Origin: Cheiracanthium punctorium
Taxonomy: Eukaryota > Arthropoda > Arachnida > Araneae > Cheiracanthiidae
DNA length: 64,000 bases
Reading direction: 5' to 3'
NCBI GenBank assembly: GCA_038373885.1
Contig: JAWZYV010013158.1
Coordinates: forward strand, 62,001-126,000
The position numbers and the translations under genes were made by a program. How positions within the stretch are numbered: position 1 is the stretch's first letter; each line of letters starts with the position of its first letter. The notes under the pieces are model-generated. The model worked only from the letters and a program-made list of their open reading frames with translations, made no database searches and was not told where the DNA came from. This document shows, piece by piece, positions 42,748 through 55,009 of the stretch.

Positions 42748-45331
42748 CAGTAGAACTCCAATTATCCGAACTCCGACTAACCGAATCGCCGATTATCCGA
42801 ATCGCTTTTAGAATTTCAGAAGAAAATTAAGACGGAGCGACCTTCCCTCCGCGAAGCTAGTGTAGGCGCACAGCGATAACGCACTAATGTGCAGCACTTG
42901 TAAGTAGTCTTAACATGCAAACGGACGTGTTGCTTTTTCATTTAATTAATTAAAAGCTCTTTTCTTTGAAAATAGTTTTCTTCTCTCATTTTCAACATAC
43001 ATATAAACAGTAATAAATATAATACATACTAAACCCTTTGCAATTATGCCTTCGTTAAACAAACCGATTACTGTATTTTCGAACGCGTTATATCCCTTCA
43101 AAGAACACTCGTTTTTAAAAGGGCGGTCCCCCGAACATAGCGGCGCCCTTTGATGTGGGAAAACCGGGGCTTTCTAAAAGTCAACAATAAATAAAAAATG
43201 CCACAGCCTATGCGAACAGAGAGAGAAAAAAATGATGTGAGAAAAATATTGATGGATTCTGGATTCCTACACTGACTTCCCCCCGCGAAGTCAGTGTAGG
43301 CACAACGGCAAGTTAAGACAAGTTCCGGCGCATTGCAGTCACGGCGCACCTGTCATTGTTTGTTTTGATTAGCCAGTGTGCTATTGACCTTGCTCGAGGA
43401 CGCTACTCTTTCGCTACGGCTTATGTACTTTTGTTTGTGCGTGTACAATACTGTATTGTTTTTATACCATGGCTTCGAAAAGAAAACGTGTTGTGCTATC
43501 GTTAGCGGACAAACTGAAAATTATAGAGCAACTCGATAAAGGTGTAACGGGTAAGAAGTTGTCTGAGATTTATGGTGTTGGACAAGCAACAATTTCTGAC
43601 ATTAAAAACAGTAAGTCAACACTTTTAAACTTTGCTTCGGTGCTTGAAAATGAAGATGGAAGTTCCTCCAGGAAAACAATGAAGACAGCAACCAACAAAA
43701 ATTTGGAAGATGCCGTGTTTAAATGGTTTTTGCAGCAACGTTCTATGGGAAATCCGATTTCAGGTCCAATCCTTTGTGAAAAAGCCAAAATCTTAGCAGA
43801 AAAGCTTGGTTATTCATCTTTTAAGGCTAGTAACGGCTGGCTAAGGAATTTTAAATTCAGGCATGGTGTACGCGAGTTAGATTTGGCTGGTGAGAAGCTT
43901 TCAGCAGACTCTGCAGCTGCTGAAAATTTTATTGAAAAATTTAAAACTGCATCAGAATCCTATGATCCGGAGTTTGTTTATAATGCCGATGAAACTGGCC
44001 TTGTTTGGAAAGCATTACCAAAAACCACTTTGGCTTCTAAAAGGGAATCTAGTGCCCCTGGACATAAGGTCAGTAAAGAACGTGTTACAGTGCTTAACTG
44101 TGCCAACTCCACTGGAAATCATAAACTGCCACCTCTTTTGATAGGAAAATCAAGAAATCCAAGAGCATTTAAAAACGTAAAAAAACTTCCACTCTTCTAC
44201 AAAAGTCAACCCAAGGCCTGGATGACTGCAGATTTGTTTACCGAATGGTATGATGAAGTGTTTATTCCTGAAGTGAAAAAGCACCAAAAATCGGTGGGAA
44301 AAGAAGGCAGTAAGGTGCTTTTAATTGTTGATAACGCACCCACTCATCCTACAGCAGAACTGTTGGAAAGAGAGAATGGGCAGTTTAAAACGACGTTTTT
44401 GCCTCCCAATGTTACAAGTTTGCTGCAACCCATGGACCAGTCTGTTATTGAAACAATGAAGCGCCATTACAGAAGGCAACTGCTGAGAAAACTGCTGATC
44501 GAAGGTGCTGAAGATGAAGAATTGGTTTTGGCAAATCATAGCAAAATAAATTTAAAGGACTGCTGTTACATGGTAGCGGAAGCTTGGAGTTTGGTTACGG
44601 CAGTGACGCTAAGACGTGCGTGGAATAAACTGAAAGGCCTACCGTCTGAGAAGAACAAAAAAAAAGAATCTGAAGAAAATGAGAAACAAGAATATGGAGA
44701 GGATGATGATGATGAAGATGCGTTGTCACTAGAGGAAATAAGAAAAATGATTGTAAAAATTCCTGGTTGTACAGAAGTAAGTGCTGAAGATGTAGGAGAG
44801 TGGATGGCTTGTGACACGTCTGACCCTGGTTTTCAAATTCTCAATGACGATGAAATTGTTGTAAGTGTGAGAGAAGATGTTGAAGTGGACGTGGAAGAAG
44901 AACTTTCTGCTGATGTTGAAGTAGACGCTGGACCATCAGCTAGTGAAGCATTTGCCGGCCTCGAGACTGCTTTGAAGTGGATGGAGCGTCAGCCCGAGTG
45001 TGACCACTTGCAACTGCTCACCGTCAAGCGAATGCGTGACCTGGCTGCCCGAAAACGGTTGAAGACCGCAAAACAGCTTACATTAACGGAGATGTTTAAA
45101 AAACAATGATTTTTATTTCTAAACTTGTACATAAGTACATTTTATTTATATTTAAAACATGTGAAAATTTCATGTTTCTTTCATTTAATTCAATAAAAAA
45201 ATAGTGCAATATCAAAACGTAGCTTTTATTCTCTCCAATGGCAATTTTTAAAAAAAAATCCGATTATCCGAATATTTGATTATCCGAATGGGCCCCGGTC
45301 CCCATTAATTCGGATAATTGGAGTTCTACTG
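42748..45331 (+). mobile_element. Intact Tigger/pogo element (2584 bp)
   Basis: TA duplications (42746-42747, 45332-45333) flank perfect 23-bp inverted repeats starting CAGTAGAACTCCAATTATCC. Further ATTATCCGAAT motifs repeat just inside both ends (near 42790 and 45260-45290). It carries one uninterrupted transposase gene. The perfect ends and open frame make it one of the younger elements here. Confidence 0.95.
43469..45109 (+). CDS. Tigger-like transposase, 546 aa, intact
   Basis: This cut-and-paste transposase would act in the nucleus on its own element. Residues about 5-50 form a Psq/CENP-B-type helix-turn-helix (SLADKLKIIEQLDKGVTGKKL). About 70-135 form the CENP-B-type second helix-turn-helix (FKWFLQQRSMGNPISGPIL, NGWLRNFKFRHG). 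The DDE domain holds VYNADETGL (Asp174), LLIVDNAPTH (Asp288) and LLQPMDQSVI (Asp323), with 34 residues between the last two, the DDxD form of the pogo group. An acidic stretch (EDDDDEDALSLEE) and a basic C-terminus follow. The start ATG (taccATGG) opens the frame and gives the expected N-terminus. An AATAAA lies at about 45192. A domesticated gene is unlikely because intact TIRs and TSD surround it. Confidence 0.95.
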   Translation: MASKRKRVVLSLADKLKIIEQLDKGVTGKKLSEIYGVGQATISDIKNSKSTLLNFASVLENEDGSSSRKTMKTATNKNLEDAVFKWFLQQRSMGNPISGPILCEKAKILAEKLGYSSFKASNGWLRNFKFRHGVRELDLAGEKLSADSAAAENFIEKFKTASESYDPEFVYNADETGLVWKALPKTTLASKRESSAPGHKVSKERVTVLNCANSTGNHKLPPLLIGKSRNPRAFKNVKKLPLFYKSQPKAWMTADLFTEWYDEVFIPEVKKHQKSVGKEGSKVLLIVDNAPTHPTAELLERENGQFKTTFLPPNVTSLLQPMDQSVIETMKRHYRRQLLRKLLIEGAEDEELVLANHSKINLKDCCYMVAEAWSLVTAVTLRRAWNKLKGLPSEKNKKKESEENEKQEYGEDDDDEDALSLEEIRKMIVKIPGCTEVSAEDVGEWMACDTSDPGFQILNDDEIVVSVREDVEVDVEEELSADVEVDAGPSASEAFAGLETALKWMERQPECDHLQLLTVKRMRDLAARKRLKTAKQLTLTEMFKKQ

Positions 45332-45333
45332 TA

Positions 45334-46900
45334 TTTTGAAAAATAATGTATGTAAGGTTTGAGTTTTTGAAATATCTATTTCTGTGCATAAAAGTGAGCA
45401 TTTTTTGCTTTTGAAAAGGAATTTTACATATCTTTAAATAGCATGCTTTTGTGACATCATTAACTTTCTACAGTGTAGTGTCCACTTGCCCACTGTTGAG
45501 TGTCCAGCATTCTGTGAACTCGATATCCTTCCAAAGCTGGAATGATATATAGTCAGACCTCGCAATTAGCGAGTGCCCCCCCCCCCCCTATCACAGAATT
45601 CAGAGGAATTGTGTGAGAGGGGATTCTTGAATTCTGTGGGAAGGACTTGCAGGGGGCAATACAGCTTCGTTTTACAACTTCCTGGTTTACACCATCCCAG
45701 AAAATTACTGAGAAAGCAATGAAAAGGAAGAAAAACTCCAATTATACCCCTTGAACCTGAACCTATAATGAATTGTCTACTTTGTTGATTTATCGTTTGT
45801 GGTCTAAATTCATTCTCAAACGTGAACTGCTCACCCATTTATAGTTGTCTTTTTGGGGGGGAATTACGTTGTGTTCAAATTTTCATTTTAACTAGGTTAA
45901 TGTGACTTGTAAATATATAATTTTATGAATAGTGTTTAAGTTTCTATATTCTATGTATGTTTAAATTTTATTTAATGAATACAATTACCAAAATGGGCCT
46001 AAATCAAAAAACCGAAGGTATGTTTAACTTATGTGTATATTTTTTTCTCTTTCTTAAATGTAATATAAAACCAAAAATAATGGAACGGTATGTAAGATAT
46101 TACAAAAATTAGTTTTATGCGTGATTCCTTCCCCCCCCCCCACGAATCTTGATGAAAGTGAAAGTTTATTTTTGTAAGAGTTATAGTATTTTACGATCTC
46201 ACAGAAAACAGCAACAAATAAGAATACGAGTTTTGTTTTAAAATATAAGTAACCGGATTATCTAAATACAAATTTAATGATGATACAAAATTACGTGATC
46301 TTCCTTCTTGACACAATGACACCCTCAATTATTGAATCGTTTCTTTATACAACTAGTCCCACCAGTGGCGTATGAAGACTTCCTTGGGGGGGTTTATAGA
46401 CATAGCTTTGTATTAAAATGCGTAATATTTAAGCTAAAAAATGATAATTTATGGGTATTTTGTTAAAAAATCCAATTATTATTTATTTATTTGTTTGTTT
46501 GTTTTTAACTTTTTTGGTTCTCATGATTTTTCTCATGCTTTCAGAGCTCACTTTCTCAATTTATTATTATCATAGAGGTATTAAAACTGAATTAGTTTCA
46601 ACAATACTTCAATAATTAGCAGTAGTTGTCAGTAGCGTATATACAGGCTTCCACTTCGAGGGGAGGGGGACGATTCGGTATTTTAAACTTTATTGTTCTA
46701 AAGTTAAAAGAAATGTTTCAAAATAGCTCCTTTTTAATAATTGCTTTACATTTCTTGAGGGGGCCCGCCACCCTCCTCAAACACTCCCCTGGTAGTTGTT
46801 TATTAGTGCAATAGCTTTTTTCTAATTAAGATATCAATAGTTTTCTCTAATTAGGATATAAATATCCTTAAATATGCATGTAATGGAAATTTTGTCCCCT
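45334..46900. other. AT-rich DNA with lone MITE-like ends
   Basis: CAGTGGCGTATGAAGACTTCC at 46371 and CAGTAGCGTATATACAGGCTTCC at 46629 look like left ends of one MITE family, each followed by G-runs. I found no matching right ends with TSD. No gene is recognised. Confidence 0.45.
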
Positions 46901-47169
46901 AAAAGTAGCGAAGTAGCGACTACATTTCAAAAGTAGTGTAGCTAACTACATTTTTCAATAAGTAGTTGTAGTTGTAGTTAGCTACATTTTTCGGAAAGTA
47001 GCGGTAGTTGTAGTTCGCTACAAAAAAATAGTAGTTTTTCCCACCACTGTTTAAACCTGGGCTTCACTTGCTTTAATGGAGAACTTCCTTGTTCTTGTAA
47101 ACAATATTTTGTATGAAAACTTTGCTGCAGTTTGGAATTACATAGCCTTGTTTTTTGGTCTCTTTCACT

Positions 47170-48520
47170 AAAACACAAATTTTCTTTATAGATTAACATC
47201 TTGAAAAAGCAACGTAGACCATCTCATAGCTGAAAATGGGTTGAAGTAGATAAATTTCAACTTTCTTCAGTGTCTGTCCTTATGATTTATTAATAGTCAT
47301 GCAGAAAGCAATTCTGATAGGATATTGCCTTCTCTTCAATTGAAAGGGGAGGTTTAAATCAGAAGGTGAGAGTTCAGTATGTGGAATGCAAACCCTTGAT
47401 CCAGCATTTTGTCCGGTGATCCCCTCACAATCTAAAACTTTGCGCATTATTCTTTTGATGATGAGCCGTGTTCCTGCTCCATTGCATAGTCCCACTGATG
47501 GATTCAGGTTTCTTAGAAGCATAACTATTGCATCGACTTTCAAATTCAGGCAATAAGGTGGCATTCTAGAAGGTGTTTAACTGTGGATGAAATCTAATTG
47601 TTAGGTGCCTTGTTGTTCTGTGTCAGCACAAAAAACTGCATCTGCACTGTAGTGTGGAAAAACTTGTCCTGGATATCTTGAGAGAATTTCTTCATTAAGT
47701 TTCAAAGATTCTTTATTCTTGGAACATAAAATTGCTTTGCTAACAAAGTCTTCTAAATCAAAATCGTTGCTGCAATCATATAACTCCTGTACCATTGAAC
47801 CAGTAACGACACATGAAGATGGAATTTCAATAACATTTTCTTTTTCTTGCAAGCCACTGTTATTTTCAAGACTACCAATTGCAGAAGCCACCCGGAAAAC
47901 TTGTTCTTCTGAATGCAATCACATACTTATGGTAAGTGTACACTATCTGAAATGTGGCCACAAAAAGGAGTTTCAGAGGCAGCTCTCAATTGCAGAAGTT
48001 TGATTTCCATGAGAAATCACACATAACATTTCTCACCAGTCGCCTCCTAAAACTAGTTTTTCTGTCGAACGGCACATCCTGTTCAGTCAAGTCTCTCAGA
48101 AGTCTGTCAACAGCTTCCAAGATACAATGAAGGGTCATGGCACATTCATACCCATATCAAAACTTTGCAGTCTTCAAGATTTTTCCAAAACTGGGATAGG
48201 CAGTTTAAAAAAGTAGCGTGCACAGTTCTTATGCCAGTCAACAGCACAGCAGCAATGCCTGTCCAATCCACAGGAACAGCAACATGGCCCATTTTGCGAA
48301 CAGCATGAATAACAATCTTCAAAAGAAATGCTTTTCCCACTTCCATCAAATGCATTGACACAAAATGTGTTCACCATGTTATGATTCCCATCTTTCAATG
48401 CTTCAGCTTGCTGCTTTTCAAAATGTATATCATACTGTTGAATATCTAAATCAATGGCGTAGTTTACTGATGGTTGAGGTAGACCAAGACCAGATAGCAA
48501 AATACTGTGCACTTTTAACT
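47170..48520 (-). pseudogene. Helitron PIF1-like helicase fragment
   Basis: The minus strand from 48512 gives a degenerate P-loop FCVNAFDGSGKSI, then in another frame DWTGIAAVLLTGIRTVHATF (motif Ia region). Next come AILCSKNKESLKLNEEIL...YSADAVF (47601-47918) and, further on, CNGAGTRLIIKRI and the motif VI remnant GQTLKKVEIYL...YVAFSR at 47190-47280. These blocks occur in this order in Helitron-encoded PIF1 helicases. Frameshifts and stops separate them. A host PIF1 gene is unlikely given the decay. Confidence 0.78.
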
Positions 48521-51108
48521 GCTCTTCTATATTTCAGAGAGAGAGTCTAAAGCTGTCCTCTATGGAATAAGATCTAGTATAATCTTCTGAAAAGGACTTT
48601 TTGAATTCACGTGCATTAGAAGCATTATAATTAGAACATTAGACATACAACATATCACATTATAGAAAAAAATGTTATAAAAAGAATTTCTTTCTTTCTT
48701 TTTTTTATTATAAAATATACAAAGTTTCTCATGCCTGTTCTTGATCATAGAAAAACTGTTCAATGTATTATAAATCTATCTCTTCTGTCACTTCTATTTC
48801 ATCAATACCAATGATTACTTCACTTTCAGATATTCATTTCCTCTGTTAGTGCAACATTTAAACAAGAGTGTCCATGACAATTTTCACATGCTAGAAAACA
48901 ATGTAGCCTCTACTTTCGGCACTCACGCACATTGTCGCAAATTTTAGAACATGAACAGAAAATCATTCAAAATCGAATCTGGTTCAGGTGGATGTGTCGT
49001 TCATATCGGAAATAACAAATTTTCTTTCATAACCCAACCCCATTCCTGAGGATTCTATTCATTACGAAGCCATATTTGTATTTGGTAATAACAAGAAACA
49101 AATGTTGTGCTACACTTGACGTGGGATGAACAGTACATAAATACACCCCTTTATTCTTTGTGACAGAGTTGGTGAAATGTGAAAACCAGTAATCTTGTGA
49201 TTTTTGTTTTGAGGAAGCCCCATAAATGTTCAGAAAATAGTTTATGCTATTCTCAGTTATCATTGCATGGGAAACATTGATTAAAAATTTGTATGGCATC
49301 TTGTAAACCTGGACGTTTTTGTAATAATTTCATAGCTATTGATTTTCCTAACCTGAAAATAGCAGAATATCATCACAGCCAGAAAAAGCATGCAGGAATA
49401 AAACATGCTCTTCATATTTTCCTTCTGGACTTGTTGATGAGTAAATTTTCTGCTTCTTCCGTTTTCTGGTCTTTTTTCTTGCCTTGAGGGGAAAAAAATT
49501 CCAAGTTGGGCAGAGTTCGAGCTCCCATGATTACCAGTTAACATCCTCCCTAACAATAACAGTAGCATTTTTATTAGTTTTTGCAGTCATAAGTGCTATT
49601 TCAACAATAAGGACATCGGCATCATCCTTTGCTTGCTTGATACATATATCTACTGCTTTGAGTTTTTCAGTAAGCAAGCAAATCAACCTACTTTTGTTCT
49701 TTGCATTGGTTTTAGGGAGGAGAATTAAATAATTTTATTGACAGCATATCGGACAACATTACAAAAACTGCTCAAAATGGGAAAATCACAAAAGCTGCTC
49801 AAAATAGCGACTGCCTGCAGTAAGTGATGTAATGATAAAACTTGCACCCACCCTCTTAGAGGCAAAGCAGGATGCTTTTTAGACCCTGACTGGTCGTACG
49901 AGCAAATGGGCCAAGACTCTGGCCAAGTGGACCAACACCAAGTGGTCTGCGTGAACAAGACACCTCTAAGTGTGATGTGCACGGGCCACTCAGGAACCTG
50001 CCTGGGGGACGGACAATTACTCATCCTATTGACATTCTGGTCTGCGAAGGTCACCAGGGGTCCGATTGACCCTTTATTTCTTAAACAGAAATAGAGAACA
50101 AAGAATAGTGTGGCACACTTGGCTTTACAGAATTATACAATAGGAACACTTGGCCTTATAAAATATAATACAATAGGAAATACAAAACAAAATTAGAGAA
50201 ACTGCTAAAACACCGGTCAGGAGCTATTATTCCAAGGATCCCCACATGTGGGTAGGAATCTTTTAAGAGCCGTTGCAAGAGCAAATCGGGAAAGTCAATA
50301 GAAAAAAGTTCCCATCACCATCTCAGAATTTCATGATTATTTTTCTTGTGTTGCCTTATCCAAGGAAAGAACAAATCTGAAATATTTTTGATTTACCTCT
50401 TTTAGTTTTTGAATTATGGCGGGTCAAAATACCCTAGGCGAGTGACATAGAATTAATTTATGGCCATTTTTGCCACTTTATTGTCTCGACTGCGACTAGC
50501 ACAGAGGTGCTTAAAGAATTTTTTCATTTTATCCTATAATATACCTTGTATATTAACATCTCACATTGAAAATTCATTCGAAAATTGTCAGAGCCCCAAA
50601 TAAGGGCCCCTAAAATTATCCCCAATTTCATAAAAAATACAGTTTTAAGAATGCTTTGAATCTTGGCTCTGATGTGATACAGAAAAGATTTTTGCACAGT
50701 GCAGTTATATATCTTATTGTAAAGTGAATCCAATGCTAAAAAATTTTGAAGGCCCGCAGGGCCCCAAACATAGTCCTTAATGCTAATTTATGCAATTTTG
50801 AAGCATTGCTACAGCTGAAGCCGACTTCCCACAAGTCTAGAGCAACTATTGACATGGGAGAGATAGAGGGAGAACTATTGACATGGAGATGTAGTATCAA
50901 CGTAGTAGTTTGATATTATGGAAAAACATTTTTTAAAGGTACAACTGTTTCCAAGAACAATCGCCAAAAGTATCTCCCTATTTGGAACATTCCACTGGCA
51001 CGCATGGGGGCAGTTCGGCATTACTTTTAGATGTTTAATTGACTGTAGTAGTATCAAAAATTAACCTATTCTGCATATATCACAAACATATCCTCCATAT
51101 ATCATGAA
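48521..51108. other. Unassigned DNA, with a GC-richer island near 49850-50080
   Basis: The first part (48780-49570) may be upstream Helitron sequence; a short KGVYLCTVHPTSS piece on the minus strand is weakly like Helitron proteins. The GC-richer island codes for nothing I recognise. No TSD-flanked element was found. Confidence 0.4.
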
Positions 51109-51410
51109 TAGTTCTTTTACAGGGGCACTCATTAGAATTACATTATGCTTACGAAAGGGGATCTCTACAACTACTGAACCAATTCGACATTTTTTTTCAC
51201 TGATAGAAAGCTACACTGTTCCTGAGTATTATAAGCTACTTTTCAGCATGCAGCATTACTAGTTCTTTTACAGGGACACTCAAAAGAATTCTAGCACATG
51301 ACGCTATATGGACATCTCTGTAACTACTGAACTGATTCCAAAGATCTTTTCACTGAAAGCTACACTATTCCTGAGTAACATAGGCTAAAATTCATGCATG
51401 TGGCATAATT
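51109..51410. repeat. Tandem duplication, two units of about 150 bp
   Basis: Units start TAGTTCTTTTACAGGG at 51109 and 51260 and share CTACTGAAC and GAAAGCTACACT...TTCCTGAGTA. The second is more diverged at its end. Confidence 0.85.
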
Positions 51411-51470
51411 TACAGAAACACTCAATTCGTAAACATTGTCGTAATTCAATGTCTTCATTCAGCCCTTTGC

Positions 51471-52100
51471 AGTGACATAAAGGCGGAAATTTCTTATTCA
51501 ATAAAGGACAATTGGACCAAGGAATGGAACAACAAAATAGAAAATAATCTTCATTCAATACACCTGACTCTTACCTACTGGCCCTCTTGTCCCAACCGCA
51601 AGCAGAACGTTACTCTGACACGTCTTCGCATCGGGCACACAAGACTTACTCATAAACACCTACTCCTAGGTGAACCTGCTCCAGATTGTTCCCACTGTCA
51701 TACCCATCTTACCATTCGCCATAGTTTAACATATTGCACAGCTTTTAAAACATTTTACCAAAGTTATTTTAAACATTCTTATCCGAAACTTGACAATATA
51801 CTGGGTGAAACCCCATACCATAACTTGTTTGCCTTTCTTCAACGTGTCAATATTATGTTTTCGGTGTGAAGCCCCCAATTTTATCTGGCTGGTATCTGGA
51901 TGGGAGCCCCCATCCAGGTGTCTCTATCCCTTTTATCTACTCTTATATCTTATCATTCTGTCTTTTTAGCATTTACGTGTGTTGGCTTTTACTGTTTTTA
52001 TCTCATAAAATTCACTTGCAGATACTTTTCTGCCATTATTACACTTTGTCTGGTGCAGCATATCCTTTCTGGATCTTGTGCCATTAAACACAAATCAACT
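51471..52100 (+). mobile_element. Jockey 3' end fragment
   Basis: It matches Jockey-2 from about 28342 to the tail: CSHCHTHLTIRH-like Cys/His tail, the ORF2 end, the 3' UTR hairpin (51891-51922) and TTGTGCCATTAAACACAAATC at the end. Everything upstream is missing, as expected for 5' truncation on insertion. Confidence 0.88.
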
Positions 52101-54175
52101 ATCATTTTATTTATTTTGTTTTTGCCTTAAAAGCCAGTTTTCTTTAATAACAAGTTGTTGCCCCATTTTCTTTTCTCATTCTTCCCTTTAGGCTAGTCCC
52201 TAGTGTGTTCACAACATTTAAAAGTTTTTTTTTTATTTTCTAATATTTTGGCTAGGTTTCAGCACTTGATAGGATTTAATTCTTAATTTTGAGCGTTTTT
52301 CTGTGTAATTCAAGCTATTTTTCATAGGTCTAGGCACTGTTTTGCTCATTCACTGATTTTTCTTTTCTAACAGCGTGGGCTACTAAAATTTTGCCCTTTT
52401 GGATGGCTGAAAATCGCCATCTTGGCCCTTTCGCTTTTGCACACGAAAATGCATTTCCCGTGTGATCTCGCTAGAAGGTTGTCGATGGAAGCCAGCATGC
52501 TGGCAGTCACTGATTGGCAGAGAGAGCCACACACTGGGGGTGATAGCTTTGTGTGAGGAGTGATCTGGGAGTTGAGCTTCGGCAGCCATGAGAGGCTGAC
52601 GAACTTGAGTGTAGATGGAGACTTGAATTTTTTCGAGGTTCTCATCCCAAATCAGCGATGAAGAGCTAAGCATTTAAGATCTATCAGTGACACAGTCAAC
52701 AGGTTTTCGACATAAGATCGAGGCTATGGTGCGGCTAGATTCCCATCTATTCCTCATCAATTTACTGACAGCGTGATACCGGGAGATTGAAGATCTAGGG
52801 AGGCTGTGGCGTGATACCACCTGTCTAGGGACATCAACCTTTCCACCGACATTTGGAAGGATTCCAATGTCGACAGACCATGCAAGGTGACGATTTTTTT
52901 GTTTTATCTCTCTGACAACCGGTCCATGGCTACGCTGGTGTTTGTGCTCTAGTCCCCTGCCCCACTACCTGTCCCAACAGGACTTAACTCCTGCTCACCC
53001 TTTTGATGTACATCAAGAAGGCCAGAAGGCTGATGTCCGTGCTGAGAAGACCGTACTAAAGCCGAAGTTGAATCTGTTGAACTGTGAAATTTACAATTGC
53101 CCACCGAGCTCTGTCCCCTTACTTGAGTGCACCATTTTGGCACGGGCGCCATGTCCCTCTACCCCCCTTAACGATGTTTGTCAACTAGTACCCCGTCCCC
53201 TTTAACGATTATTTGTAATATCATTTTAACTTTCCTTTAAATCCATTTATATTTTTTTAGTTGTTTTTTTATTTTACAAAAAATCATCATTTTTTTTTTT
53301 TTTTTTGTAAGAATTTTGTGAAGTGCCAGCTTATGTTTGTTTTTGAGTGCAATTGGTAAGAGTGTGTCATGTGTATTGAATTTTCTCAAATTTTTAGAAA
53401 GGCCCCTCAACCAAAGTAAACATGCTTGTCTATTATTTATAAATTGCTCAGCAAAATCTGATCTCTCACTAAGTTTCGGTGATGTTCATTTATTATGTTA
53501 GTAGTGAGTTGAAAACATGTATTTTTGAAGTACAGAAAATTTGGCTAAGTTGCCTTGAAATCACATTTATATGGATCTTTAATGCAAAATTAGGTATGTT
53601 AGCTCATCAATTGTCCTATTAAGTAGATTGAGCTCAAAATGGTAATTTGAGGTAATTTTGTCAATAGTACTAAGTGCAATCTTTTTTGAGTGAGTGTGAT
53701 CATCTGTTTAGCTAATGTTAAACTTTCTAAAGATTATATCGCAAATTATCCAATATTCAATAAAAGTGTAATTTTCTTGCAAATATGTCTATTGTTTGTG
53801 CATGTTACACCCACACCAATTTCCTTTTCAGCTGAGGTAATTTTGCCAAAGATCTGGGGTTCGGTTTTTAATTTGGTATCTTGCCATTTGAATTCCGTAC
53901 ACAATGCAATGTCAAGATCTGTAATTGTTTGATATCTTAATTTGACAACACGGCAGGAGCTATAGTTCTTCCCTGGAATTGGACATGTGGAGGTCTCCTT
54001 TGGTTCCTCCTTTGTCCTTTTCTCATACACCTGATATTCAACAGGCTTGACTTCTCTCCACTGAATTCTATTTTCATTTTCTTGCTCCATGCATCTACGA
54101 GAGTTTTCACTATGAAAAACATGTTTATTGACATTGAATAATACATATTTGGAAAGCTTTGACTTTCCCTTATTT
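52101..54175. other. Unassigned DNA
   Basis: Open frames on both strands at 52367-52673 and 52942-53205 are GC-richer but show no recognisable domain. The frame at 53746-54201 is a Lys/Glu-rich extension running past the mariner stop. I do not call a gene here. Confidence 0.4.
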
Positions 54176-54445
54176 TTTGACATAATTGCCATTGAGATCA
54201 ATGCATTTTTGCATTCTATGTACCATCTTTTTTATACCTGAATCGTAGAACTCTGCTGCCGGGCCGCGAAGGTAGATTAAAACCTCTTCTTTCAGCTCCT
54301 CGTCGTTGTGAAATGCATCCCACCCAGGTGTTTCTTCAATACAGGAAAGAGATGGTAATCACTGGGGGCCAGGTCTGGGCTGTAGGGCGGGTGTGTGACA
54401 GTATTCCATCCAAATCTGTTTATGAGATCGGTTGTGACACATTGT
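54176..54445 (-). pseudogene. mariner transposase C-terminal fragment
   Basis: The minus strand reads TDLINRFGWNTVTHPPYSPDLAPSDYHLFP, then, after a frameshift, DEELKEEVLIYLRGPAAEFYDSGIKKMVHRMQKCI...NYVKK and a stop. YSPDLAPSDYHLFP with the third catalytic Asp and AAEFYDxGIxKLVxRxxKCI are the mariner C-terminus. The first two catalytic residues and both TIRs are missing. Confidence 0.88.
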
Positions 54446-55009
54446 TGGAAATATACCAGAAAGTTGAAAGTTTAATTATGAAAGTAATTAGCAGAGTAAA
54501 CTTATGCAGAGTGGAAACGTTGCTGAAATTTAGCCTATGTGCCTCAAATAAAAAGGTGTTTTGTTGGGAACTCATTAAAGAGACTTTGTATTAACTAACA
54601 ACATTTTAGTTTATTAACATTAAAAATATTCAACAAAAACAACTACAGAAAAATGACTAGATGGATGTATTAAAAATGCTATTGAATTTTAAGTTTAAAA
54701 ATATACAGTTCATACCTTTAGTTAAAGATTTCAACCATAGCCTATTTAGGGAAAGGAGAAAAGTGAACCATGGCTTTTACAATAAGCTCGAAGATAAATA
54801 ACAGTCAATACCTCTCAAGAAGAAATGCCGGAGTGCTTATCAGGAACTTAATTACCACTTAGAAATATTACTTTGAATTTAATCTCTTTTATATCACGAA
54901 GTAGACAAAGCCCATTTAATCTCGTAGAATTGATGTAAAATGTCATTCAGGTAAAACCGTAACATCACTGCCAAATTTTGATTAACTGGAACCTTATATT
55001 TATAAATGC

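Larger units (their letters stand above)
40404..47049. mobile_element. Non-autonomous hAT-type element (6.6 kb) with GTAGC-rich ends
   Basis: A perfect 8-bp duplication tttaaacc flanks it (40396-40403 and 47050-47057). The ends begin CAGGGCTAGGGAGTAGC and, from the right, CAGTGGTGGGAAAAACTAC. The first 150 bp of each end are packed with short GTAGC/GCTAC and AACTAC motifs in both orientations (40415-40555 and 46905-47030), likely transposase-binding subterminal repeats. No transposase of its own is visible. Inside are three MITEs or fragments and an intact Tigger. Confidence 0.85.
40233..48520 (-). mobile_element. Helitron relic split by a 6.6-kb hAT-type element
   Basis: PIF1-type helicase sequence lies at 47170-48520, and its downstream continuation resumes at 40403 after the insertion at 40404-47049, as shown by the TSD. 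I found neither the Rep/HUH endonuclease nor the Helitron ends (TC... and CTRR hairpin), so the limits are unknown. Confidence 0.65.

Noticed and set aside
5027..51471. Jockey-1 and the 3' fragment at 51471-52100 as two halves of one element
   Set aside because: About 310 bp of Jockey sequence is missing between them and no single TSD-flanked insertion spans the interval.
52367..53205. Open frames on both strands as a host gene
   Set aside because: They are short, overlap on opposite strands, and show no domain or conserved motif.
53746..54201. 151-codon minus-strand frame as a gene
   Set aside because: It overlaps and runs past the mariner transposase stop in another frame and shows no recognisable domain.
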